Of a stretch of DNA of 12,977 bases, positions 5,289 to 12,200 are shown one piece after another. Numbering within the stretch: the first letter of the stretch is position 1; each line of letters begins with the position of its first letter. This stretch comes from Oscillospiraceae bacterium (GTDB taxonomy: Bacteria; Bacillota; Clostridia; Oscillospirales; Oscillospiraceae): assembly GCA_031260745.1 (NCBI GenBank), contig JAISKY010000180.1, positions 1 through 12,977 on the forward strand. The letters are read 5' to 3'. The notes under the pieces are model-generated. The model searched no databases, was not told the DNA's origin, and saw only the letters and a list, made by a program, of their open reading frames with translations. The translations under genes and the position numbers were made by a program.

Positions 5289-5318
5289 CAGTATAACATA
5301 TACTGCAAAATGAATCAA
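5289..5318 (-). promoter_or_regulatory. Promoter with palindromic operator for mazEF pair 1
   Basis: Minus strand: TTGATT (5313-5318), a 17-base spacer and TATACT (5290-5295). The palindrome CAGTATA-ACA-TATACTG (5289-5305) has perfect 7-bp arms and covers the -10 box, an ideal site for repression by the MazE or MazEF complex. The second mazEF pair has the same arrangement with a different palindrome. Confidence 0.78.
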
Positions 5319-5352
5319 GAGTGCAAAATACTTTACAGCTGCACTCTTGATT
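5313..5352. terminator. 13-bp inverted repeat between DUF536-like gene and mazEF pair 1
   Basis: AATCAAGAGTGCA (5313-5325) and TGCACTCTTGATT (5340-5352) are perfect arms around a 14-base loop. They lie 72 bp past the stop of the gene at 5424-5957. The hairpin probably ends that minus-strand transcript, although the following T run (CATTTTGC) is short. One arm overlaps the -35 box of the mazEF promoter, so a regulatory role is also possible. Confidence 0.5.
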
Positions 5353-5423
5353 TATTCCGACGAACCCAAAATACCAATTTTCAAAATTTGTGGAGACTTC
5401 CGGAATTGAGTATCCAATCTGTC

Positions 5424-5957
5424 CTAAGTATCCATTTTGGCGTCCGGTTTAGCATTACGGTTGCGCTTGCCGAAAACGCGGGAGAAAATTCCCCGGTTGG
5501 AACTGTTTCTGAGCTGAGTCTGTATCGTTCCGGCGTGAAGTGCCTGCGCCGCCTGCACCGTCTGTTGAGCGGAGAGCAGCGCAGATGTTATCTCGGCAAT
5601 CTGCGCGTCCTTTGCCGCGAGCTGTTCATCTTTAACCACAAGTTGTTCCTGTAAAGTGTCGATTGTAGCTTTCAAAACGCCATAAACAGAGCTTTCAACT
5701 GTTGCCGCTTTGTTTGCTTCAACGCGTTGATAACCTGAGCTGGCAAAGGCTTTTTTAATAAGAGCTTCTCCATCGGCAGAAATATAAACAGCACCGTTAA
5801 CTATTGAGGTAAATGGCTGTAAAGTAGCTGAAAGTTCTTTGCTTTTACGTTTTTGATGAACAGCTTGTCTGCTCACGCCAATTTCGGCGGCTATTTGTCT
5901 GATAGTTTTGCCGCCGGTGAAGTCCGGATTAACTTTTACAGTAGCTGGTTCCGACAT
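5424..5957 (-). CDS. DUF536-like plasmid protein: N-terminal helix-turn-helix, C-terminal coiled coil
   Basis: A 177-residue protein with an N-terminal MerR/excisionase-like helix-turn-helix, TIRQIAAEIGVSRQAVHQKR at residues 18-37. A short VNGAVYISADGEALIK beta/helix unit follows at 53-68. A heptad-rich coiled coil runs from about 92 to 140, including LQEQLVVKDEQLAAKDAQI, and the tail is basic (about 150-170). This order matches proteins encoded beside RepB on lactobacillus and other Bacillota theta plasmids (DUF536 and similar), which are thought to affect copy number or stability; their exact role is not settled. The ATG at 5957 has GGAGG 10 bases ahead. It lies 93 bp after the second mazF, perhaps as the third gene of that operon. 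No rep gene is adjacent. Confidence 0.72.
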   Translation of the reverse strand: MSEPATVKVNPDFTGGKTIRQIAAEIGVSRQAVHQKRKSKELSATLQPFTSIVNGAVYISADGEALIKKAFASSGYQRVEANKAATVESSVYGVLKATIDTLQEQLVVKDEQLAAKDAQIAEITSALLSAQQTVQAAQALHAGTIQTQLRNSSNRGIFSRVFGKRNRNAKPDAKMDT

Positions 5958-6050
5958 AATTATAAATCCTCCAGAGATATTTGACCGGGAATCTTCTCAC
6001 TAAGCCGAGGGTCGAGCTGTTACTCTTGATGTGCGATTGCGCTTGCGTGA

Positions 6051-6395
6051 CTAAGCGCCGACCGTGATAAATCCGGCGATGATGTCAACAACTTCATCAA
6101 TTATTTCCGCGGGGGCTTTTTCAATGAACGCCGCGTTACGCTGCCCGACGTCCAGTATTTTTGCTTGGTCGCACATTATCACACCGCCGGTAGCAGTTCG
6201 ACCGTCGAGCCGAACCTGAAGCGGATTATTGCGGTTGCTGTTAGTGATAGGACACAGTATCGCGGCTGTCCGAGTGAAGCTGTTAAACGTGTTATTGCTA
6301 ATCACTAACGCCGGCCGCCGGCCTTTTTGCTCGTGTTCCGCTTGCGGGTCAAGCGAAATCCAGATAATGTCGCCTTGCTCAACGGTGTACGGCAT
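6051..6395 (-). CDS. mazF: MazF/PemK-family endoribonuclease toxin (pair 2)
   Basis: A 114-residue toxin with VEQGDIIWISLDP (first strand), EHEQKGRRPALVISNNTFN carrying the conserved Arg-Arg-Pro and V-I-S strand, LCPITNS, then VRLDG and VVDIIAGFITVGA at the C-terminus. It is only moderately similar to the toxin at 4661-4990, so the two pairs are not a recent duplication. I chose the ATG at 6395, which shares one base with the antitoxin stop (TAATG). This is classical stop-start coupling, and an earlier in-frame start would lie well inside the antitoxin gene. The presumed role is mRNA cleavage in plasmid-free or stressed cells. Confidence 0.92.
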   Translation of the reverse strand: MPYTVEQGDIIWISLDPQAEHEQKGRRPALVISNNTFNSFTRTAAILCPITNSNRNNPLQVRLDGRTATGGVIMCDQAKILDVGQRNAAFIEKAPAEIIDEVVDIIAGFITVGA

Positions 6396-6640
6396 TAAAA
6401 AACCTCCCGCCCTACCGGAGCGTTGGTATCCCATTCCTCGAATGAATATTCGCCCTGAAATCCGGCGAGCCGCTCTTTCAGCGATTTATGAGCTGCCGGA
6501 GATTCGCGGAATATGATTATTTTATCCTGTTCCGCGATGATTCGGACTCGCTCATTATAGCGCATATTTGCTAATTCTAATAAAGCCTTGGGAAGTCTAA
6601 TCGCCTGACTGTTTCCCCATTTTTGAATTGTTGTTTGCAT
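6395..6640 (-). CDS. mazE: MazE-like AbrB-fold antitoxin (pair 2)
   Basis: An 81-residue antitoxin. MQTTIQKWGNSQAIRLPK is the textbook MazE start (K-W-G-N-S-x-A-I-R-L-P). The swapped-hairpin domain is completed by NERVRIIAEQDKIIIF, followed by a tail with LKERLAGFQGEYSFEEWD that would bind the toxin. The start is the ATG at 6640 with AGGAGG about 8 bases upstream; a longer frame exists but would overlap the ribosome binding site and promoter. Its operon also holds mazF and possibly the DUF536-like gene. Confidence 0.93.
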   Translation of the reverse strand: MQTTIQKWGNSQAIRLPKALLELANMRYNERVRIIAEQDKIIIFRESPAAHKSLKERLAGFQGEYSFEEWDTNAPVGREVF

Positions 6641-6660
6641 TGTCAACCCTCCTTTAGAAT

Positions 6661-6689
6661 AGTATATACAATGTAGATACAAAAGTCAA
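6661..6689 (-). promoter_or_regulatory. Promoter with palindromic operator for mazEF pair 2
   Basis: Minus strand: TTGACT (6684-6689), a 17-base spacer and TATACT (6661-6666). The imperfect palindrome GTATNTACANTGTANATAC (6662-6680) fills the spacer and touches the -10 box, so it is the likely autoregulation site. Its sequence differs from the operator at 5289-5305, which suggests that the two MazE proteins recognise separate sites. Confidence 0.8.
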
Positions 6690-6753
6690 TGTTTATTTTC
6701 AGGAACCAATAATATTAACGAAAATCAAGTAAAAACTGCTCGATTAAATTGCA

Positions 6754-6791
6754 AAGGGGACAAGAACTCCGATTCGGAGGCTTGTCCCCTT
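6754..6791. repeat. Long hairpin of unknown role
   Basis: AAGGGGACAAG (6754-6764) pairs perfectly with CTTGTCCCCTT (6781-6791). The loop itself contains CTCCGA/TCGGAG, giving a nearly continuous stem. There is no clear T tract on either side. It lies just beyond the terminator at 6802-6825 and may be a second termination or mRNA-end structure. Confidence 0.55.
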
Positions 6792-6801
6792 AACACTAAA
6801 A

Positions 6802-6825
6802 CCGCCGTTAAGTCAATAACGGCGG
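6802..6825 (-). terminator. Terminator of the RsgI-like gene
   Basis: A 9-bp perfect stem, CCGCCGTTA/TAACGGCGG, with a 6-base loop is followed on the minus strand by TTTTAGT. It lies 22 bp past the stop codon of the gene at 6847-7269, which is the expected place. Confidence 0.7.
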
Positions 6826-6846
6826 GGCATAATCATATTTCCGCGG

Positions 6847-7269
6847 TCATTGCCGGAGAAGGGCGGAGATAAGCGCGATGAGGGCGACGGAGGCAAACGC
6901 AAGCGCGGCGCAGAGTATGGCCGAACCGTGTTCCTCAAGGAAGGATTCCTCCGAATCGGGAGATTCGGAGAGCGGAACCTGCTCGTCTACAATAGAGATT
7001 GTGTCCCCGGGGTCAACTATACCGGGGCCGGACTGAATTACGGCCGGCGGGATATAATCGTTGAAATTAGCCTCCGGAGCGAAGAAAAACAAGCCTATAA
7101 CGACGGCGAGAGCGGCGGCTATCGAAACGAGTCCGCGGTTCGGTCCGGCGGGCGCGGTGTATTCGCCGCCGACCACAGAACCGGGCTTCAGCGTTACGTG
7201 CCGCACTCTGCCGTCTTTGCAGAGTACAATCCCGGCGGAGCCGGTTATTTCAAGAATTACACCTTTCAA
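6847..7269 (-). CDS. Short RsgI-like membrane anti-sigma factor, orphan
   Basis: A 140-residue protein beginning MKGVILEITGSAGIVLCKDG and continuing RVRHVTLKPGSVVGGEY. This matches the RsgI N-terminal anti-sigma domain (about 50 residues), which in Clostridia and Bacillus holds the sigma-I factor. A hydrophobic segment follows at about 47-64 (GLVSIAAALAVVIGLFFFA), then a Pro/Glu/Ser-rich extracytoplasmic part (about 65-115) and a second hydrophobic segment at about 116-138. Typical RsgI proteins are several hundred residues with an outside sensor domain; this one is much shorter and has an extra C-terminal membrane segment. The start is TTG with AAGGAGG 10 bases upstream. No sigI-like gene lies upstream within the window, so the partner is unknown. 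Confidence 0.65.
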   Translation of the reverse strand: MKGVILEITGSAGIVLCKDGRVRHVTLKPGSVVGGEYTAPAGPNRGLVSIAAALAVVIGLFFFAPEANFNDYIPPAVIQSGPGIVDPGDTISIVDEQVPLSESPDSEESFLEEHGSAILCAALAFASVALIALISALLRQ

Positions 7270-7494
7270 GCCCGGCAGACCTCCTTATCAATAGAATCAA
7301 TAGAATCAACATATTTTTACATTTTTTACTTTTTTACATTCATTTGTATAGTATTTTTCGCAGTTTTTTGCAGTCTTTGCGGAATTATCAGTTACATAGA
7401 TACTTATTATATACTTTCGGAAATGCGGGTGATTTTTTGAGGGTAATTTCAAAAACTACTGAAATTTTCTTAAAAGCGGCGGAGATAATAAAGT
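7270..7494. other. AT-rich intergenic stretch without a recognisable gene
   Basis: No convincing coding frame. Near the left end is a 9-bp tandem repeat (TTGATTCTA twice plus a partial copy on the minus strand, about 7287-7310) just ahead of the ribosome binding site of the RsgI-like gene. GGGTAATTTCAAAAA at 7441-7455 recurs inverted at 9153-9167. I could not assign a promoter for the RsgI-like gene with confidence. Confidence 0.4.
7441..7455 (+). repeat. 15-bp inverted repeat, left copy
   Basis: GGGTAATTTCAAAAA occurs here and as its exact reverse complement at 9153-9167. The pair encloses both 66-bp direct repeats and the ATPase gene, spanning 1,727 bp. The sequence is AT-rich, so chance is not excluded. 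Confidence 0.5.
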
Positions 7495-7560
7495 ATTCAT
7501 AGACATTTCAAGAAGAAATATGAGAAAATGAGAGGTTTTTGAGGAGTTTTCGCGGGAATT
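7495..7560 (+). repeat. 66-bp perfect direct repeat, left copy
   Basis: Identical to 9060-9125 over 66 bases, from ATTCATAGACATTTC to TTTTCGCGGGAATT. To the left the two copies share a further GAGATAA, separated here by a 7-base insertion, so the homologous block was once slightly longer. The right end runs into a GIY-YIG fragment. Confidence 0.9.
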
Positions 7561-7708
7561 GGTGTATTCCGAGGACTTCCCGACAAAACAGGAAGCGCAA
7601 AGCCGCGAGTTCGCTATAAAACGGCTGTCGCGGCAGGAGAAAGAACGGCTGATTGAGAAGTCTCGCCCTGCTCGTAGACTTCATATTGACACGAGCAAAA
7701 TATTATGA
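7532..7708 (+). pseudogene. C-terminal fragment of a GIY-YIG family nuclease
   Basis: A 58-codon open frame without a start codon contains RELVYSEDFPTKQEAQSREF and AIKRLSRQEKERLIEKS. This is the characteristic C-terminal half of small UPF0213/YhbQ-type GIY-YIG proteins (pattern LVYxExFxTKxEAxxREyxIKxLxRxEKExLI). The catalytic GIY-YIG strand and the Arg helix that should precede it are absent. Upstream the frame enters the 66-bp direct repeat and meets a TGA at 7529. It lies just ahead of the ATPase and its last codons contain the ATPase promoter. It is read as a dead gene remnant left by rearrangement. Confidence 0.68.
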
Positions 7709-7714
7709 TATAAT
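7686..7714 (+). promoter_or_regulatory. Perfect-consensus promoter of the ATPase gene
   Basis: TTGACA (7686-7691), a 17-base spacer and TATAAT (7709-7714), exact sigma-A hexamers at optimal spacing, 39 bp before the ATPase ATG. The promoter lies between the GIY-YIG remnant and the gene, so the ATPase has its own strong transcription start. Confidence 0.88.
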
Positions 7715-7753
7715 AAGACGTAGTTTAGATTATCGTAATTATGGAGGCGCAAT

Positions 7754-8980
7754 ATGGAGTATATAAACCGGAGCTTGGAGCGGAAGTTCACGCGAATGAG
7801 CGAGTTCTTCAAAGCAGTCCTCGTCACGGGAGCGCGGCAGGTCGGAAAAACGACTATGCTCAAGCATCTTTCGGAGGGGCAAAGCAGAACCTACGTCACG
7901 CTCGACAATTTGATGGCGCGGGAGCTTGCAAAGACAGACCCCGTGTTGTTCTTTCAAACCTACAAGCCGCCGGTTATCATAGACGAGGTACAACACGCGC
8001 CGGAGCTTTTCTCGCAAATCAAGATTATCAGCGATGAGAGTGAGGAAACCGGGCTTTTCTGGCTGACGGGTTCACAGCAGTTCGCGATGATGAAAAATGT
8101 CCGCGAAACCCTTGCGGGCAGGATTGGCATATTGGAGCTGTACAGCCTGTCAAAGAATGAGAAAGACGGCGTTCTCTTTGACAACGAGCTTGATTTTTCA
8201 CTGGATTGCCTTTTGTCGCGGCAAAAAGTAGTTCCGAAAAACGATGTTGTCAGCGTCTTTGAGCATATATGGCGCGGCGGTATGCCGCAGGTGTTCCGCG
8301 CCGACGCGGAGCAAAGACAGGAGTATTATGATTCCTACGTCAACACCTATCTGATGCGCGATGTTGCCGACCTCGGCGGCGTTACGGACACCCTGCGCTT
8401 CGGGAAGTTTCTAACCGCCTGTGCCGCGCTCGTTTCCGAGCAGGTCAATTACAAGAACCTCAGCGACGCGGCGGATATTTCACAACCTACCGCGAAGGCG
8501 TGGCTGCGGCTTTTAGAGGGCTTGGGAATCGTGTATATCCTGCAACCGTACTCGAATAATGCTTTGAGCCGCCTGACAAAAACGCCGAAGCTGTACTTCT
8601 GCGATACGGGGCTGTGCGCTCATCTTTCGATGTGGCTCACGCCGGAGACGCTGAGAAGCGGCGCGGCGAGCGGGCATTACTTTGAGAATTACGTCGTAGC
8701 GGAGTTGCTGAAAAACTACGCCTACTCGCAGACGAGAGCAAATATGAGCTACTTCCGCGACTCGAACTCTAAGGAGATAGACGTTTTCGTGGAGGAGAGC
8801 GGGTTAATTCACCCATTGGAGATAAAGAAGTCCGCAAATCCGGGTACACGCGATGTAAAGAAGTTTGAGGTCTTGGACAAAGCGGCGGCGAAGCGCGGCG
8901 CGGGCGGGATAGTCTGTATGTGCGAGGAAGTCATACCGATTGACGCGCAGAACTGCTTTATTCCCTGCAATCTGTTGTAG
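7754..8980 (+). CDS. AAA_14 / DUF4143 family ATPase
   Basis: A complete 408-residue protein, the normal length for this widespread family of unknown cellular role. The N-terminal P-loop domain has Walker A GARQVGKTT (26-34), Walker B VIIDEVQ (74-80) and a sensor strand WLTGSQQF (103-110), followed by LAGRIGILELYSLS. A winged-helix-like unit lies at about 233-258 (YKNLSDAADISQPTAKAWLR). The DUF4143 domain ends in a PD-(D/E)XK-like fold: HYFENYVVAELLK (308-320), EIDVF (341-345) and PLEIKKS (354-360), with the acid and E-x-K positions present. The ATG at 7754 has GGAGG 6 bases ahead. The gene is enclosed by a 66-bp direct repeat and gene fragments, suggesting that it moved or was rearranged as a unit. 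These ATPases are often scattered in multiple copies in anaerobe genomes. Confidence 0.92.
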   Translation: MEYINRSLERKFTRMSEFFKAVLVTGARQVGKTTMLKHLSEGQSRTYVTLDNLMARELAKTDPVLFFQTYKPPVIIDEVQHAPELFSQIKIISDESEETGLFWLTGSQQFAMMKNVRETLAGRIGILELYSLSKNEKDGVLFDNELDFSLDCLLSRQKVVPKNDVVSVFEHIWRGGMPQVFRADAEQRQEYYDSYVNTYLMRDVADLGGVTDTLRFGKFLTACAALVSEQVNYKNLSDAADISQPTAKAWLRLLEGLGIVYILQPYSNNALSRLTKTPKLYFCDTGLCAHLSMWLTPETLRSGAASGHYFENYVVAELLKNYAYSQTRANMSYFRDSNSKEIDVFVEESGLIHPLEIKKSANPGTRDVKKFEVLDKAAAKRGAGGIVCMCEEVIPIDAQNCFIPCNLL

Positions 8981-9011
8981 GTGCTGATGAGATACGAGAG
9001 GCAGAAAAACT

Positions 9012-9107
9012 ATGTGCGGACGATATACCGGATTCACAGAAGATGAAGAACACGAGATAATTCATAGACATTTCAAGAAGAAATATGAGAAAATGAGAGG
9101 TTTTTGA
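9012..9107 (+). pseudogene. Truncated N-terminus starting MCGRYT (SRAP/YedK-type, or GIY-YIG half)
   Basis: A 31-codon frame begins MCGRYTGFTEDEEHEI and then enters the right 66-bp repeat, stopping at 9107. MCGRYT is the hallmark start of SRAP proteins (YedK/HMCES), where Cys2 crosslinks to abasic sites; full proteins have about 200 residues, so this would be a stub cut off at the repeat. GAGAGG lies 10 bases ahead. Alternatively, YTGFTEDEEHEIIHRH, with LCADD in the neighbouring frame, resembles the N-terminal half of a frameshifted GIY-YIG protein, which would be the missing half of the fragment at 7532-7708. I cannot decide between these by eye. Confidence 0.5.
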
Positions 9108-9125
9108 GGAGTTTTCGCGGGAATT
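9060..9125 (+). repeat. 66-bp perfect direct repeat, right copy
   Basis: Identical to 7495-7560. The distance between copies is 1,565 bp, and the interval contains the GIY-YIG remnant, the ATPase and the MCGRYT stub. It lies 32 bp before the right 15-bp inverted repeat. Confidence 0.9.
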
Positions 9126-9152
9126 TTAACTTTTTGAAAATTTTTTTTGCAA

Positions 9153-9167
9153 TTTTTGAAATTACCC
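9153..9167 (-). repeat. 15-bp inverted repeat, right copy
   Basis: TTTTTGAAATTACCC, the exact reverse complement of 7441-7455. It lies in the AT-rich leader of the large surface protein gene. That leader (9126-9243) holds no other gene, and I could not place a confident promoter in it. Confidence 0.5.
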
Positions 9168-9243
9168 TAAAAAAAGAGAGAGCGTCCACGAATTAATCTA
9201 ACAAATAACAAAAAAACAAAAGTATTTAAGGGAGAATAATAAA

Positions 9244-12200
9244 ATGTTGAAATCTAAAACAGGTAAAATGAAGAGAATCGCGGCCCTAGTGCTCGTGATG
9301 GTATTTATGTTGAGCCTCGCACCGTCTATGGCGTTTGCGTATGGCGAAGAAGATGGCTCTAATCCGACAGATGTAATCAGCGGAGGCGAGTCCGGCAGTA
9401 GCGAAACTGGCGGCGATGAAACTGGCGGCGACGGAGATCTTCCGGTATCCGCGAATTTTTATGTGAATTATTTCACCGTTGATGTAGCCGACGGAGCGCC
9501 GAGCCAATATGGTGGGACGGAGTCGTATTCCGGTTTGGTAGGCGATTCTGTGTACGACGATAGCTACGCCAAGGAAATAACCGGCTATACGTATAGTGCC
9601 GGTTATTACGATGGAAAAACTGAAGATGTAATCGTTGAGAATGATGACGAAGGCAACGGCACGGTTCTTGGGCTGTATTATCTTAAAGACGAGCCTAGCC
9701 CTAGCCATAAGTATGTCATTAAATTTGTTGTAGACGGCGAAGTAGTCGCTACGATAGACGACTATATTCCCGGCAGCCCGGTAGCGGCGCCGGCTGACCC
9801 CGCAGCTCCGCAGGGAAAAGTATTTGACGGCTGGAGCGTTGACCTTAACACTATTTCGTCAGATGATTTTATTCAGGAACTACCTAACCCCAGATTTCGG
9901 GGTGCAGTTACAGACCCTGTTTATGTTCTTACAATTACCGCAGAATTTGAAGACGGACTCGTTATTTCTTTCTATAACGGTAATGAGCTGTTTAGCAAAA
10001 TGTTTGTGGTGAAAGGCCAAACCATTGGGGCAAACGACCTTCCGGCGGCACCGGTTCAGGGCAGTTCTCTTTTCCTGGGCTGGAGTCCGGTTAAAGACGC
10101 CACGGAATATACGGGCTGGGACGACATTACCGTCGGAGACAGCAGTATTTCCCTGTATGCGATTTACTCGAAGGAAGATTCTACATTTACCGTTACTTAC
10201 TATAACTACGACAGCAACGGAACGCTTGTAATTGAGGATATTGACACTGTTACCGGCGGCACAGTCAGTGTACCGGCGTATGCCGTTAACAGCAGTGACT
10301 CGAAAATGCACGACGGCACGTGGAAATTTATAGTGAACGCGCCCGCTACGCTTGATGCGACCGCGCTGGCCACTGCCGCTCCTATGACCGAGGATATAAC
10401 CGTATACGGTAATCTAGCTATAGTCCCGGGTATGAGCGACTACTTTACAGTGACTTTTGACAGCGCCGGCGGCGTTGGTTCGACGACCGGAAAAGCAGTT
10501 CCCGCGCAGTACGTTCTGAGCGGCGGGAAAGCAAATGCACCTGACACTATTACGAAAGCCAACGCTGCTTTCGACGGTTGGTTTACAGGCGCGACAAAGA
10601 ATGCCGCAACCGGTGAATATAATTTCAGCGCAGCGACAGCGTATAACTTTACCGGGAATGTAACCGGAAACCTGTTACTTACGGCGAAATGGAACGTGCA
10701 GAAAACGCAGTACACGGTTAAGTATTGGGTTGAGCGTCCCGACGCGCTGACCGCCATCGGAGGCACAACGACAATTGCGAATGCGGCAACAGATAATAGG
10801 TTCGACCCCGGTACGGACACGACTAATTATGCGTTTGTCGGTTCTGCCGTTGTAACGACCGGTATAAATGCTAGCACAAAAGCGGCTACGGTTACCGATA
10901 ACAACGCTACCCGTACTCTTGCGGGGATTGGTTTTACAAACACCGCCGGCTATCAGTTCCGTCATATTAGTTTAGAGAACGAAGTTAGCGGAGCCCCGGC
11001 GACGACAACCAATACTAGCGTCAATGTAACGATTGCTGCGGACGGCTCGACGGTTGTTAACGTGTACTATCGGCTGACTGTTTATACTCTGCAAGTTGAT
11101 TTTAATAATTACCCGGCTAATGCGAGTACAGGAAGCTATGCGGCAGGTAATATTAAACACCCGACTACCGGAGTAACTATTTCGGCGGCGACCGGCAATA
11201 ATTATGACTATTATATATACGCGAAACGTGAGCAATCCTTGTCAAGCGTGTTCCCTCACGCGACAGGCGCTTTTGACGGCTGGATGCTATTGAATAATAG
11301 TAATGGAAGCAGCGGTGACGCGCGCTATAAAAACCCGTTTGCAACTTTCAATTCTACCCTGTACAACGCTTCGACGATAGGGACGGGGACAACCGTATCG
11401 CTAGGCGCGACGTGGGCGAACGATAACCGCAGACGTTTTACCGTGCATTATATGCTTCAGGACGTTGACAATACTACGAACATAAAAACAACTACGACTA
11501 CTACGAGTTACACACCCGGAAAACTGCTTCGCGTAGAAGGCACGACGTATTCGTCAGATGGAAGCGGATATTTTACCGGGTATACAGCGGAAAATAGTTT
11601 ACAAGCGAACGTGGCTAATCTGCGTCAAGGTACGAATACGGGGCAGTCGGATGGTTCAGGCAACGGTCAGGTAATCTATGTGCCGGAGGAAAGCTCGATA
11701 CAACAAATTATTCCCGGTTACGAGTTGGTAGGAACGGCGCATTTTGCCTCGGGAAATTATTCTCCGCTTGCTCTGCCGGGTACACCGAATTCGGCAGCTA
11801 ACAGCTGGTACGGTGGGACCCTTACCGGTCAGAATAATAACTACAATATAAATAACCCCGTACACATCTACGTGTATTACAATCTCAAAAAGTACCCGCT
11901 GAATGTCTATTCGGCGGCGGCGTATACGGAAGCGGGTTCGGAACTACGCTATAACAACACGTCAGTAACATATACCTCGGATATTAAGAGCGCTTTAGAC
12001 GGCGCTAAAACGGGTGACGGAAATCCGGGCGGTGAGTACACGTTCGGCGGTTGGTACTATGACGCGGCTTGCTCGCAGCCTTTCTTGGGCTCGGATTATG
12101 CGGCGGCAACTATGCCCGCTCCTCTGACGGGTAAGACAGCTGTGAACCTGTACGCGAAGTGGGTTAAGAACGCCGGTACCGGCGAATACAACGTGTATTT

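Noticed and set aside
6850..7440. 196-codon plus-strand ORF opposite the RsgI-like gene
   Set aside because: It lacks a ribosome binding site, is rich in Arg/Gly where it is antisense to the RsgI-like frame, and ends in low-complexity Phe/Tyr. The minus-strand frame has a Shine-Dalgarno, a domain match and a terminator.
7311..7440. Sigma-I type promoter for the RsgI-like gene
   Set aside because: ACCCGC and CCGAA-like boxes occur on the minus strand, but their spacing is far too short.
7739..8184. Minus-strand ORFs opposite the ATPase
   Set aside because: They are shadows of the clearly conserved ATPase frame.
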